A stretch of 64,000 nucleotides of DNA from Siphonodentalium dalli (taxonomy: Eukaryota > Mollusca > Scaphopoda > Gadilida > Siphonodentaliidae): NCBI GenBank assembly GCA_032622095.1, contig CP136062.1, positions 34,782,918 to 34,846,917 of the forward strand, given 5' to 3'. Both the position numbers and the translations under genes were made by a program. Below are positions 45,984-53,215 of the stretch, one piece after another. The first letter of the stretch is position 1. Each line of letters begins with the position of its first letter. The notes below the pieces were generated by a model. It worked only from the letters and a program-made list of their open reading frames with translations, made no database searches and was not told the origin of the DNA.

Positions 45984-46571
45984 ATGTCGTCCACCGAGAT
46001 GTTTAGTCATGATGAACTGTCACAAATTATAAATTTCTTCACTTTTGCAGCTGAATTATTTCTTGAAAATGATTGGAAATTACCATCACAGACAAAAAAG
46101 TTTTTTCAGAGAAATAAAAATGTTCTTAAAAAAATCTCTGATCGATCAACTGATATGGAAACACAACGCAAATTAATTTTACAACGAGGTGGTAGTGGGT
46201 TCCTTGTGGGAGTTTTAATTAGAAGTCTTTTGAAAAATTCATTTGAACAAACTGGTAGACAATCTAAAAGTAAATCAAAGGTTTCTCCAAAACGTTCAAA
46301 GATTACACTGATGCAAACACAACAAAGGGGTAATCAAAAAGAATCTAAACGTAAAACAAAGCTTTCTCTAAATCATTCAAAGTTTACACCGATGCAAACT
46401 CAACAAAATCAACATTCTAAATTTACACCTATACCTTCTCAGCAGAACCCTCAACATCAACCGTTACAAAAAAAACCAGTTATTGATCTTGAATTTTCTA
46501 AATTTATGCCGTTGTCTGATGCATCGAAATCGGCATTCGAAGCTTTAGAATGGTTCAATCAGAAAAGATAA
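45984..46571 (+). CDS. Basic protein with GG-hydrophobic motif and SKFTP repeats
   Basis: 195 residues from the ATG at 45984. The N-terminal half is helical and ends in KLILQRGGSGFLVGVLIRSLL, a Gly-Gly followed by a hydrophobic stretch. It matches in arrangement the end of the next gene (KKILNPKGGFLPLL), so the two may be paralogous. The C-terminal half carries four versions of a short motif: SKITLMQTQQ, SKFTPMQTQQ, SKFTPIPSQQ and SKFMPLSD, separated by Lys- and Gln-rich linkers. Small basic GG-hydrophobic proteins of Polintons/adintoviruses have been compared with adenovirus core or membrane-active proteins; that role is inference here. The frame is intact. Confidence 0.65.
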   Translation: MSSTEMFSHDELSQIINFFTFAAELFLENDWKLPSQTKKFFQRNKNVLKKISDRSTDMETQRKLILQRGGSGFLVGVLIRSLLKNSFEQTGRQSKSKSKVSPKRSKITLMQTQQRGNQKESKRKTKLSLNHSKFTPMQTQQNQHSKFTPIPSQQNPQHQPLQKKPVIDLEFSKFMPLSDASKSAFEALEWFNQKR

Positions 46572-46627
46572 AAAATGAAACATATAATTTTTCTGCTCAT
46601 TTTGAGACAACTACTTAGACTGTGAAG

Positions 46628-46990
46628 ATGCCTTCAAAAACTAAGAGCCGGAAAGTACCGCTGATAAAAAAATATGGGGAGTTGATTGTTGCAATGAGTA
46701 AAGTTCCATCTGCATATAAAAAGAAAATGATCAACGATGCTCCAAAACAAGTGATGGATTGCATTTCAGAATGTTGTCAAAATCTTTTAAAAGGTAATGT
46801 AAAACTGAATGAAGCTCAGAACCGCAAGTTACATTCGAAGCGTAAACATATCAGATATCTTGCAGACAAGAACAAACCTTTGCAACAAAAGAAGAAAATT
46901 TTGAATCCAAAAGGTGGCTTTTTACCATTATTATTTCTTGCTCCATTGATTAGCAAAACATTAGGTGCAGTTGTTAAAAATATTTTGTAA
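46628..46990 (+). CDS. Small basic Polinton protein with C-terminal hydrophobic segment
   Basis: 120 residues from the ATG at 46628; a GTG six bases upstream is unlikely to be used. The protein is Lys-rich with a helical centre (MDCISECCQNLLKGNVKL, then QNRKLHSKRKHIRYL). It ends KKILNPKGGFLPLLFLAPLI and a further hydrophobic tail of about 15 residues. This pattern of ECxxNLLxGNV, a Lys run, then GGFL and a hydrophobic tail is a recurrent unknown protein of metazoan Polintons. A membrane-active or core-condensing virion role, like adenovirus pX or pVI, is plausible but unproven. Confidence 0.75.
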   Translation: MPSKTKSRKVPLIKKYGELIVAMSKVPSAYKKKMINDAPKQVMDCISECCQNLLKGNVKLNEAQNRKLHSKRKHIRYLADKNKPLQQKKKILNPKGGFLPLLFLAPLISKTLGAVVKNIL

Positions 46991-47010
46991 AAACTAAATC
47001 TCAAATAAAT

Positions 47011-47706
47011 ATGAAGAAAATGGTTATTGTACCATTCAGAATGTTGGAAGATTTCAAACAATGGAAAATGTCAGAAATGAATAAACCTCAATTACCTCCT
47101 GATCCTGCAATTTCAAATGTTTCAGATTCTTACAAAGAATTGAAATCAGTTTATGATAAAAATATTTCTGAATCAGAAAAGTCACAGTTATTTGGAGAAA
47201 ATTTGTACAAATTGAAAACTTCACAAAAATCTTTAAATTCAAAATTCAGTTTACCTGAACAAAAGTTATCTGAAAACTTTGGGAAAATGAGTGACCATAT
47301 ATTGGAAAGTGTACCATCTAAACTTCGTGGTAAAGCACAACAAATTTTAACATTGTTGTCAACTAATCCTAAACTTAGATGGGATGATCGTGGACAATTA
47401 ATTTATGGAACAGAAACAGTTACTGGATCAAATATAATTGATTTGATAAACGATGTTGTTCGTCACCGAAAAGGTTTTGACCCAGTTGGTTATGAAACAT
47501 TCCTACGTGGATTGGGGGAACTTAATGTACCACAAGATTATGTAGGTAACAGGAATCGATGGTTGTGGATACAAAGACATTTAAAAGAAGGTCACACTGG
47601 TGATGAGTTTCATACACCTCATGCAACTCCTAGCAGTGGCAAGTCAAGAAAACGTTCAGTTGATATTTTCACACCAGAAACCAGAAAATCTATTTTGAAA
47701 GAATGA
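47011..47706 (+). CDS. Conserved Polinton protein of unknown function
   Basis: 231 residues from the ATG at 47011. The N-terminus (MVIVPFRMLEDFKQW) and the central block (ILESVPSKLRGKAQQILTLL, RWDDRGQLIYG, GSNIIDLINDVVRHRK), followed by GLGELNVPQDYVGNRNRW, are the conserved signature of a protein that regularly lies before the integrase or capsid genes in animal Polintons. No enzyme motif is seen. The C-terminal 40 residues are basic and Ser/Thr-rich. It overlaps the integrase start by four bases (ATGA), suggesting coupled translation or a shared transcript. Confidence 0.8.
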   Translation: MKKMVIVPFRMLEDFKQWKMSEMNKPQLPPDPAISNVSDSYKELKSVYDKNISESEKSQLFGENLYKLKTSQKSLNSKFSLPEQKLSENFGKMSDHILESVPSKLRGKAQQILTLLSTNPKLRWDDRGQLIYGTETVTGSNIIDLINDVVRHRKGFDPVGYETFLRGLGELNVPQDYVGNRNRWLWIQRHLKEGHTGDEFHTPHATPSSGKSRKRSVDIFTPETRKSILKE

Positions 47707-48773
47707 TCCCCACTTACATAAAATTTGACAAACTTCTAACTGAAATTTACTACAATCCAAAAGAAGTTGGTGGTTTCAGTGGAGCAAATCAACTTTTTAA
47801 AAATGCGAAAGAAACAAATAACAAAATTAAACTTTCAGATGTTAAAAAATGGTTACAATGGCAAAAAACATATACTTTGCACAAACCAATTGTTCGGAAA
47901 TTTCGCAGACGTAAAACTATTGTTGCAGGAATTGATATTCAGTGGCAAGCTGATTTGGCAGATTTGCAAACTTTGCAAAAGCACAATGACAATTACAGAT
48001 ATTTACTTTGTGTTATTGATGTGTTCTCAAAATTTGCATGGGTTGAAAAAATTAAAGATAAAACTGGTAAAACTTTAGTTAAAACATTTCAGAAAATTCT
48101 CAAATCATCAAAACGAAAACCAGTTTCATTTCAATCTGACAAAGGTTCAGAATTTTTGAAATCTAAGAAAATTCATTTTTTCACAACAGAGAATCCAGAG
48201 ACAAAAGCAAGTATAGTTGAACGTTTTCAACGGACATTGAAAACAAAGATGTGGAAATATTTTACACATAATCAAACTTTGAAATACAATGATGTTTTGC
48301 ACGATTTTGTGAATTCTTTCAACAAAAGTTTTCATAGAAGTATTAAGATGGCACCAGTTTTAGTAACTCGAGAAAATGAAATTAAAGTTTCCAGAAATCT
48401 TTATGGAAAGTTAAAAACGAAAAAAGATAAGATCTTGAAAGTTGGAGATTTTGTTAGAATAAATAAAACAAAGAGAACTTTTGATAAAGGATATCTTCCA
48501 AATTGGACAAAAGAAATTTTCAAAATTAGTAGAGTTTGTAAAAGTACACCATTAACTTACAAATTAGTAGATTTAGATGGTGAAAACATCGCAGGATCAT
48601 TTTATGGTAAAGAAATTCAACATATAAAAGATAATAAAGTTTACGAAATTGAATCAGTTGTTGGTAAACGTTCAAGAAAAGTTGCTGGTAAATCAGTTAG
48701 AGAAATTAAAGTTCATTGGGCTGGTTATCCTAAAAAATTTGACAGTTGGATACCTGCCACAAATTTGGTATAA
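47703..48773 (+). CDS. Retroviral-type integrase (rve) with C-terminal chromodomain
   Basis: 356 residues starting in an ATGA overlap with the previous gene. Catalytic acidic residues are D84 (IQWQADL), D146 (SDKGSEF) and E173 (IVERFQRTLK). The last 45 residues (YEIESVVGKR, IKVHWAGYPKKFDSWIP) are a chromodomain, which in related elements reads modified histones to choose target sites. The enzyme joins element ends to host DNA and makes the 6-bp duplication seen here. The spacing between D146 and E173 is 26 residues, where rve integrases have about 35, pointing to an in-frame loss of roughly eight residues in the core. The frame is otherwise intact. Confidence 0.93.
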   Translation: MIPTYIKFDKLLTEIYYNPKEVGGFSGANQLFKNAKETNNKIKLSDVKKWLQWQKTYTLHKPIVRKFRRRKTIVAGIDIQWQADLADLQTLQKHNDNYRYLLCVIDVFSKFAWVEKIKDKTGKTLVKTFQKILKSSKRKPVSFQSDKGSEFLKSKKIHFFTTENPETKASIVERFQRTLKTKMWKYFTHNQTLKYNDVLHDFVNSFNKSFHRSIKMAPVLVTRENEIKVSRNLYGKLKTKKDKILKVGDFVRINKTKRTFDKGYLPNWTKEIFKISRVCKSTPLTYKLVDLDGENIAGSFYGKEIQHIKDNKVYEIESVVGKRSRKVAGKSVREIKVHWAGYPKKFDSWIPATNLV

Positions 48774-48783
48774 AACTTTTAAC

Positions 48784-49047
48784 ATGTCTCAAAATGGTTC
48801 AGTTGATCTGGATGCTCCATCACAATTTCAAATCTGTGGAGAAAAAATTGCAAAAAATCAAGTAACATATTTTACACAAATTATTATAATTGTTGGTATA
48901 ATCGCTACAGCAATTGTTCATTTAAGTTTACAAAGTGAAAATAACGAACTGTGGTTAATTTTACTCAGTAGTTCTTTGGGATACATTTTACCAACACCGC
49001 GTTTGAAATATTTGAAAAATCAGTCGACAGAAATTTTGAAAGTATGA
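48784..49047 (+). CDS. Small two-helix membrane protein of Polintons
   Basis: 87 residues from the ATG at 48784, ten bases after the integrase stop. A longer in-frame reading into the integrase from a non-ATG codon is rejected. A soluble N-terminus (VDLDAPSQFQICGEKIAK) precedes one transmembrane helix (FTQIIIIVGIIATAIVHLSL). A second hydrophobic segment, LWLILLSSSLGYILPTPRLK, follows. The arrangement KIAK-(aromatic)-x-TQIIxI ... LW-x2-LLSSxxGY-LPxPxL is typical of a small conserved membrane protein in animal Polintons. Its job is unknown. Its TGA overlaps the next ATG (ATGA). Confidence 0.78.
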   Translation: MSQNGSVDLDAPSQFQICGEKIAKNQVTYFTQIIIIVGIIATAIVHLSLQSENNELWLILLSSSLGYILPTPRLKYLKNQSTEILKV

Positions 49048-49895
49048 ATTCTTTCTACATTACAATTCCGAGCGACAGTTCAATGGTAATGTATCCAAAC
49101 AATTCTCAATGTTGTTTTACTGTACAATTACCAAAACCAATTCAAATTGATAAAGAAAAATGGGAAGTTGCATTAGTCGAACTGATAACACCTTCAGAAA
49201 CATACAATGTTACAGGGGATTCGTGTAAATTCAATTTGATTACAACTGATGCAATAATACTGTCTGTTCTTCAAAATCGTTTTGAAGAAAAGATATTTAC
49301 GAGACCTGATGGCGTTCGTGCAATTGAAATACAGATACGAGAAGGTTCGTATACCTCTGCGACAGATTTACTTGATACAATGCAAGATGTAATTGATGAA
49401 ACACTTGGAGAAGCAATGCAAAACGAATACGGATTTCACATCAAGTACTCAAAAGTTACAAAACGTGTGAAAATTATTCGCAAGAGTTTAAGTATCCCAA
49501 AACTAGGAACTGAATTACCACAATGTCTTTTGCACAAGTTGGGTTACAAAACTGAAAACGCTTCTGAAGATTTTTATTCAAATAGTAGATTTCCGTTTGG
49601 TGTAGATTTGTTTGTTGGTCATAATCAAATGTTTGTTTATTCTGATATTGCCGATTTCATAATTGTTGGAAATGTTGAAGTACAAATTTTACGAGTTGTT
49701 TCTTTCAGAATTAAAAGAGATATCGACGGATTACATGTAAAACATGAATTTTTAAATTTACATTATGTTCCAGTTTCAAAGTCATACTTTGACAAAATTA
49801 GTGTAAATATATGTGGCGACACAGGAAAATCAATTCAGTTTATTGGTGGTAAGTCTTTGGCGAAGCTGCATTTCAGAAAACGAGAGGAGTTCTAA
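49044..49895 (+). CDS. Minor capsid (penton) protein, single jelly-roll
   Basis: 283 residues, ATG at 49044 overlapping the preceding stop. The beginning MNSFYITIPSDSSM and CCFTVQLPKPIQ, followed by WEVALVELITPSETYNV, is the usual start of Polinton penton proteins. A beta-rich C-terminal half (FVYSDIADFIIVGNVEVQILRVV, cut here in description, and LNLHYVPVSKSYFDKISVNI) ends in a short basic tail. These proteins form the fivefold vertices of the virion-like capsid next to the double jelly-roll major capsid protein encoded 380 bp downstream. The frame is complete. Confidence 0.88.
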   Translation: MNSFYITIPSDSSMVMYPNNSQCCFTVQLPKPIQIDKEKWEVALVELITPSETYNVTGDSCKFNLITTDAIILSVLQNRFEEKIFTRPDGVRAIEIQIREGSYTSATDLLDTMQDVIDETLGEAMQNEYGFHIKYSKVTKRVKIIRKSLSIPKLGTELPQCLLHKLGYKTENASEDFYSNSRFPFGVDLFVGHNQMFVYSDIADFIIVGNVEVQILRVVSFRIKRDIDGLHVKHEFLNLHYVPVSKSYFDKISVNICGDTGKSIQFIGGKSLAKLHFRKREEF

Positions 49896-49900
49896 AAACA

Positions 49901-50275
49901 ATGTTCCCCGTGTATAGAGGTGTACCACGGCAATATGGTAACGGTATTGGTTCAATTTTCAAATCACTTATGAGATCGTCTGTACCATTTCTAAAACCGA
50001 TTGGTCGGACAGCTTTACAACTTGCGAAAAAACACACTTTTGGTGTTGCAGATGAAATTATTAATAAAGGTAAAAGTCCGAAAGAAGCGTTGATGTCTGA
50101 AGGTAAAAAAGCTTTAAAATCTTTTGGCACACAAGCTAAAACACAAATTTTGAACTCGAGACAAAAACCTAGAAAAAGAGTAGCGAATTCAAAAATGAAT
50201 CATTCAGCTGTCAAACGCCGAAAAAGTCAGTCGAAAAAACATCCTAGCAGTCGAGCTCTTGATATTTTTGATTAA
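49901..50275 (+). CDS. Basic virion-type protein (adenovirus pVI/pX-like position)
   Basis: 124 residues from the ATG at 49901, five bases after the penton stop and two bases before the major capsid gene. It begins MFPVYRGVPRQYGNGIGSIF and continues with SLMRSSVPFLKPIGR, an amphipathic Gly-containing start. It ends in a very basic region (RQKPRKR, KRRKSQSKKH). This form and position are standard in Polintons and are usually compared with adenovirus cement or core proteins cut by the viral protease. The YGNGIGS region could be a cleavage site. The role is inferred. Confidence 0.78.
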   Translation: MFPVYRGVPRQYGNGIGSIFKSLMRSSVPFLKPIGRTALQLAKKHTFGVADEIINKGKSPKEALMSEGKKALKSFGTQAKTQILNSRQKPRKRVANSKMNHSAVKRRKSQSKKHPSSRALDIFD

Positions 50276-50277
50276 TC

Positions 50278-51582
50278 ATGGCACAAATGGTAAATGGATC
50301 ATGCGAATGCAATAAATCGGAACTTGATATAACACATGTTCCACCAACGGTGGCTACAATGTCAGAATCGCAGTGGATCGAAAATCATCCGATTGCACCG
50401 CTGAATAATTCTGCTCCGATAGAGTTTGTCATACCATCTCAAACCGAAAAGTGGACAGATATTAATCAATCTTATCTTTATGTGAAATTCAAAATTACAA
50501 AAAAAGATGGAACTAATTTGCTAGCTGGTACGGAATTAGCACCTGTTAACAATTTCTTTCATAGCATGTTCAGCAGTATCGATGTTTACTTGAACAACAA
50601 ATTGATAACTTCGAATTCTGACACTTACCCATACCGAGCATATTTCGAAAATCTGTTGGGATACTCTCCAGAATATAAAGATAATCAATTAGCAAATTTA
50701 GAAATGTGGTATGGCGATACAGCAGAACAATTTGAAGAGAATACCAAAGGTGGTGGCAATGCTGGATTAACTTCTAGAGAAAGTTTGATCGGTGGTAGTA
50801 AAATTGTTGAACTATGTGGACGCTTACACACTGATCTGTTTCTTCAAGAAAAATATTTACCAAATGGAATTGAAATTCGTATCAGATTAAACAGATCACC
50901 ATCAAAATTTTGCCTCATTGGCGCCGAGGATGGACAAATTGTTTTCGAATCAGCAGTGTTCCATGTCAGAACAGTTAGTCTCTTTCCAGCGGTCTCAAAT
51001 AAATTAAATCAAGAAATTGTCCAGTCAAAAATGAAAATACCTATCAGACGAGTAGAAATAAAAACTTTCACAATTAGTACTGGACTTAGATCAAAAATTG
51101 AAGACCACTTATTTCAAGGACAATTACCAAAGAGAATTTTTATTGCGCTGGTCGAAAATAAAGATATGAATGGAGATTTGGGTACCAATCCATTCCACTT
51201 CAAACATTTCAGTTTGAATAAATTGGAAGTTAGTCAAGACGGTCATACAATACATAACCGTCCATTTGAACCAAACTTCGCAACAAAACAATGTCTCAGA
51301 TCATATTTATCTTTGTATCAATCTTTAGGAATGTTTGGTGTTAACAAATCAATTGGCATTAATTTAAAAGAATATATGAATGGTTATTGTTTGAGGGGTT
51401 TCGACTTGACACCGGACCAAGGAAGTGACGAGGGACATCTACATCCTATAAAGACAGGGAACCTGCGTTTGGAGCTTCAGTTCTTGACAGCTCTCACTAC
51501 AGCCGTCAACGTTTTGGTGTATGCTGAATTTGACAGTGAAATAGAGATCACAGCTTTGAGAGAAGTGCTTACTGACTATTAG
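50278..51582 (+). CDS. Major capsid protein, double jelly-roll
   Basis: 434 residues with ATG at 50278. It is the hexon-like protein of Polintons: PIEFVIPSQTEKWTDINQSY near residue 43, NNFFHSMFSSIDVYLNNKLI near residue 87, and YRAYFENLLGYSPEYK near residue 117 are the conserved first jelly-roll landmarks. The second half contains IRIRLNRSPSKFCLIG and a terminal VNVLVYAEFDSEIEI strand. Trimers would form the pseudo-hexameric capsid faces. Length is normal and there is no interruption. Together with the open penton gene this means the structural module has been kept while polymerase, ATPase and protease frames are broken. Confidence 0.93.
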   Translation: MAQMVNGSCECNKSELDITHVPPTVATMSESQWIENHPIAPLNNSAPIEFVIPSQTEKWTDINQSYLYVKFKITKKDGTNLLAGTELAPVNNFFHSMFSSIDVYLNNKLITSNSDTYPYRAYFENLLGYSPEYKDNQLANLEMWYGDTAEQFEENTKGGGNAGLTSRESLIGGSKIVELCGRLHTDLFLQEKYLPNGIEIRIRLNRSPSKFCLIGAEDGQIVFESAVFHVRTVSLFPAVSNKLNQEIVQSKMKIPIRRVEIKTFTISTGLRSKIEDHLFQGQLPKRIFIALVENKDMNGDLGTNPFHFKHFSLNKLEVSQDGHTIHNRPFEPNFATKQCLRSYLSLYQSLGMFGVNKSIGINLKEYMNGYCLRGFDLTPDQGSDEGHLHPIKTGNLRLELQFLTALTTAVNVLVYAEFDSEIEITALREVLTDY

Positions 51583-51583
51583 G

Positions 51584-52042
51584 ATGGAGTTCACATCACA
51601 ACTATGGAACTACTATGAAGAATACCAATGTTCACAACACGTTGCTCCGAGATTAAACCTGATCTTGGACACACTCAACAACGCTATGATTGAAGAACTA
51701 CAAGAACTTATTCGCAAGGAAGTGTCAGCAAACTGTGAAGGATGTAAAATAGAACATCCTAGTCAATGTGAACATGTTCTGTGTTTGTTCTCTACAACTG
51801 ATGATTGGACAAACCAGTTTATCGACTTGGTGCTGATTAAACTTGACATATACAATGTTATGGAAAGATGGTTCCCGAAGCTGATGGAGTTAAACCCACA
51901 CTGCAAGGAGAAGTTCGAAGCATACGTCATGTGGGATCATCTGAGAAACAGTTTGGAGGTCAACCGCAAAAAATTCGACGCAGAGTGGACTCTGATGTGG
52001 TCACAGCGAGTCAAAGAGAATTACAACGATGCAGACAGCTGA
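51584..52042 (+). CDS. Conserved Cys/His-containing Polinton protein
   Basis: 152 residues, ATG at 51584, one base after the major capsid stop. A helical N-terminus (LNLILDTLNNAMIEELQELI) precedes a putative metal site, CEGCKIEHPSQCEHVLC, and then an amphipathic helical half (FIDLVLIKLDIYNVMERWFP). A protein with this CxGC-x-HPSQ-xxHxC signature commonly lies between capsid and protease genes in Polintons. The function is unknown; zinc binding is likely from the residue spacing. It overlaps the protease start by 14 bases in a different frame. Confidence 0.75.
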   Translation: MEFTSQLWNYYEEYQCSQHVAPRLNLILDTLNNAMIEELQELIRKEVSANCEGCKIEHPSQCEHVLCLFSTTDDWTNQFIDLVLIKLDIYNVMERWFPKLMELNPHCKEKFEAYVMWDHLRNSLEVNRKKFDAEWTLMWSQRVKENYNDADS

Positions 52043-52502
52043 ACTTCAATATATTCTGGACAATTCCTGGTTGCGTAAACTTAACACATATGTTTGTGCT
52101 AGAGATCTGTTACCAGAGAAGAAACCACAACATATTCAAACATATATTGTGAACACGCACTCATCGGATCAGCCAGGAGAACACTGGACATTGATGTTAT
52201 TCAAGGGAAGATCAGCTGTATACTTCGACTCATTTGGACTACCACCACCGAGACGATATATGTTACCATTCATAAAAAGGAACTAATCAGCATGGACTAT
52301 GAATACAACACGATATCAACATCGTGCGACAAATGTGTGTGGATTATATTGTATATTCGCACTCCACTACATGATGAAAGGAAAGAGGATGAAAATATTA
52401 TTGAATTCTCGGGATTTCTTCAAGAATGACAGAACAATAGTTCGATGGTTTGGAAAGCACTATGGTCGATTATACAGAAAAGCAAATTTGCTGTTGAATT
52501 AA
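52029..52502 (+). CDS. Adenain-like cysteine protease, interrupted by one in-frame TAA
   Basis: ATG at 52029. The adenovirus-protease-type active site is visible: H52 (GEHWTLMLF), D67 (YFDSFG), Q97 (RYQHRA) and C104 (NVCGLYC). The enzyme would mature capsid precursors. A TAA at 52284-52286 (codon 86) lies between the Asp and the Gln/Cys, directly after FIKRN. The same frame continues as SAWTMN and on to a normal TAA at 52500-52502. No shift is needed, and one C-to-T change in a CAA codon would produce it. Without suppression the product would lack the nucleophile. The total of 157 codons is at the short end for the family, with only about 50 residues after the Cys. Confidence 0.88.
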
Positions 52503-52876
52503 ACTCCACCAGGACATCGACGGCTGATATACATACAACGCAAAGAAGACGACGACCAGATAACAACGAATGTGTCAACAACTCCACAAAATAGACTCTT
52601 TTGTTATTGATTCAGCGTAGGATCTTGTAGGATGTTGTAGGATGTTCAATTAAGTTTCTTCAAATCTGAGACCTTGTTTTGTACATAAATTATTGTTCTT
52701 TGTTAATATTATTGATGTATAATAATATATTATTGTTCATTGTTCTTGTTCTTGTTTTTGAAAAATAAATGATAAATTTCAACAAAATCGTTTTCACTGT
52801 AGGACCCCCACCAATTGATTCTGTTCGTGTCGATGTGTCATCTCTGGTCAGAATTATACAAACTTTAAATTAGTAA
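52503..52876 (+). other. 3' region of the plus-strand cluster with AATAAA
   Basis: No open gene. AATAAA at 52764-52769 is the first clear polyadenylation signal after the protease and probably ends the plus-strand transcripts. Unlike the left cassettes, no histone-type hairpin is present. Confidence 0.5.
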
Positions 52877-53209
52877 TGAAAAAAATGTCTAAGTCCATTT
52901 TCATTTTTTCGATCAGAAATGTCACATCAATGACAGGAACATCTATCCTCAGGGTGGGAACTATGGCCCAGTACCCCTAGACATGGGCACTATGGCCCAG
53001 TACGCCCCAGACATGGGCACTATGGCCCAGTACCCCCCCAGACATGGGCACTATGGCCCAGTACCCCCCCAGACATGGGCACTATGGCCCATGGGCCATA
53101 GTGCCCATGTCTGGGGGGTACTGGGCCATAGTGCCCATGTCTGGGGGGGTACTGAGCCATAGTGCCCATGTCTGGGGGGTACTGGGCCATAGTGCCCACC
53201 ATTACTACT
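52877..53209 (-). repeat. Polinton right terminal inverted repeat
   Basis: Inverse of 36006-36279 but about 59 bp longer, equal to roughly two extra 30-bp units. It too is internally palindromic: about four and a half units run one way and three the other, turning over near 53092 at GGCCCATGGGCC. It ends CCATTACTACT followed by the target duplication AACATT. Confidence 0.92.
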
Positions 53210-53215
53210 AACATT

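Larger units (their letters stand above)
36006..53209 (+). mobile_element. Polinton/Maverick (adintovirus-like) element, 17.2 kb
   Basis: Ends are 5'-AGTAGTAATGG and CCATTACTACT-3', the AG/CT termini typical of Polintons. A perfect 6-bp target duplication AACATT lies at 36000-36005 and 53210-53215. Inside are the full hallmark genes: protein-primed PolB, rve integrase with chromodomain, FtsK/HerA-type packaging ATPase, adenain-like protease, and single and double jelly-roll capsid proteins. Such elements are integrated virus-like transposons that insert through their retroviral-type integrase and replicate by protein-primed synthesis. Perfect target duplication and mostly open genes suggest recent insertion. 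Interruptions in polymerase, ATPase and protease, and a shortened integrase core, suggest this copy is no longer autonomous. Confidence 0.96.

Noticed and set aside
41668-52286. Alternative genetic code to explain in-frame stops
   Set aside because: The same codons (TGA, TAA, TAG) end other genes of the element at the expected places, and the three internal stops are of two different kinds.
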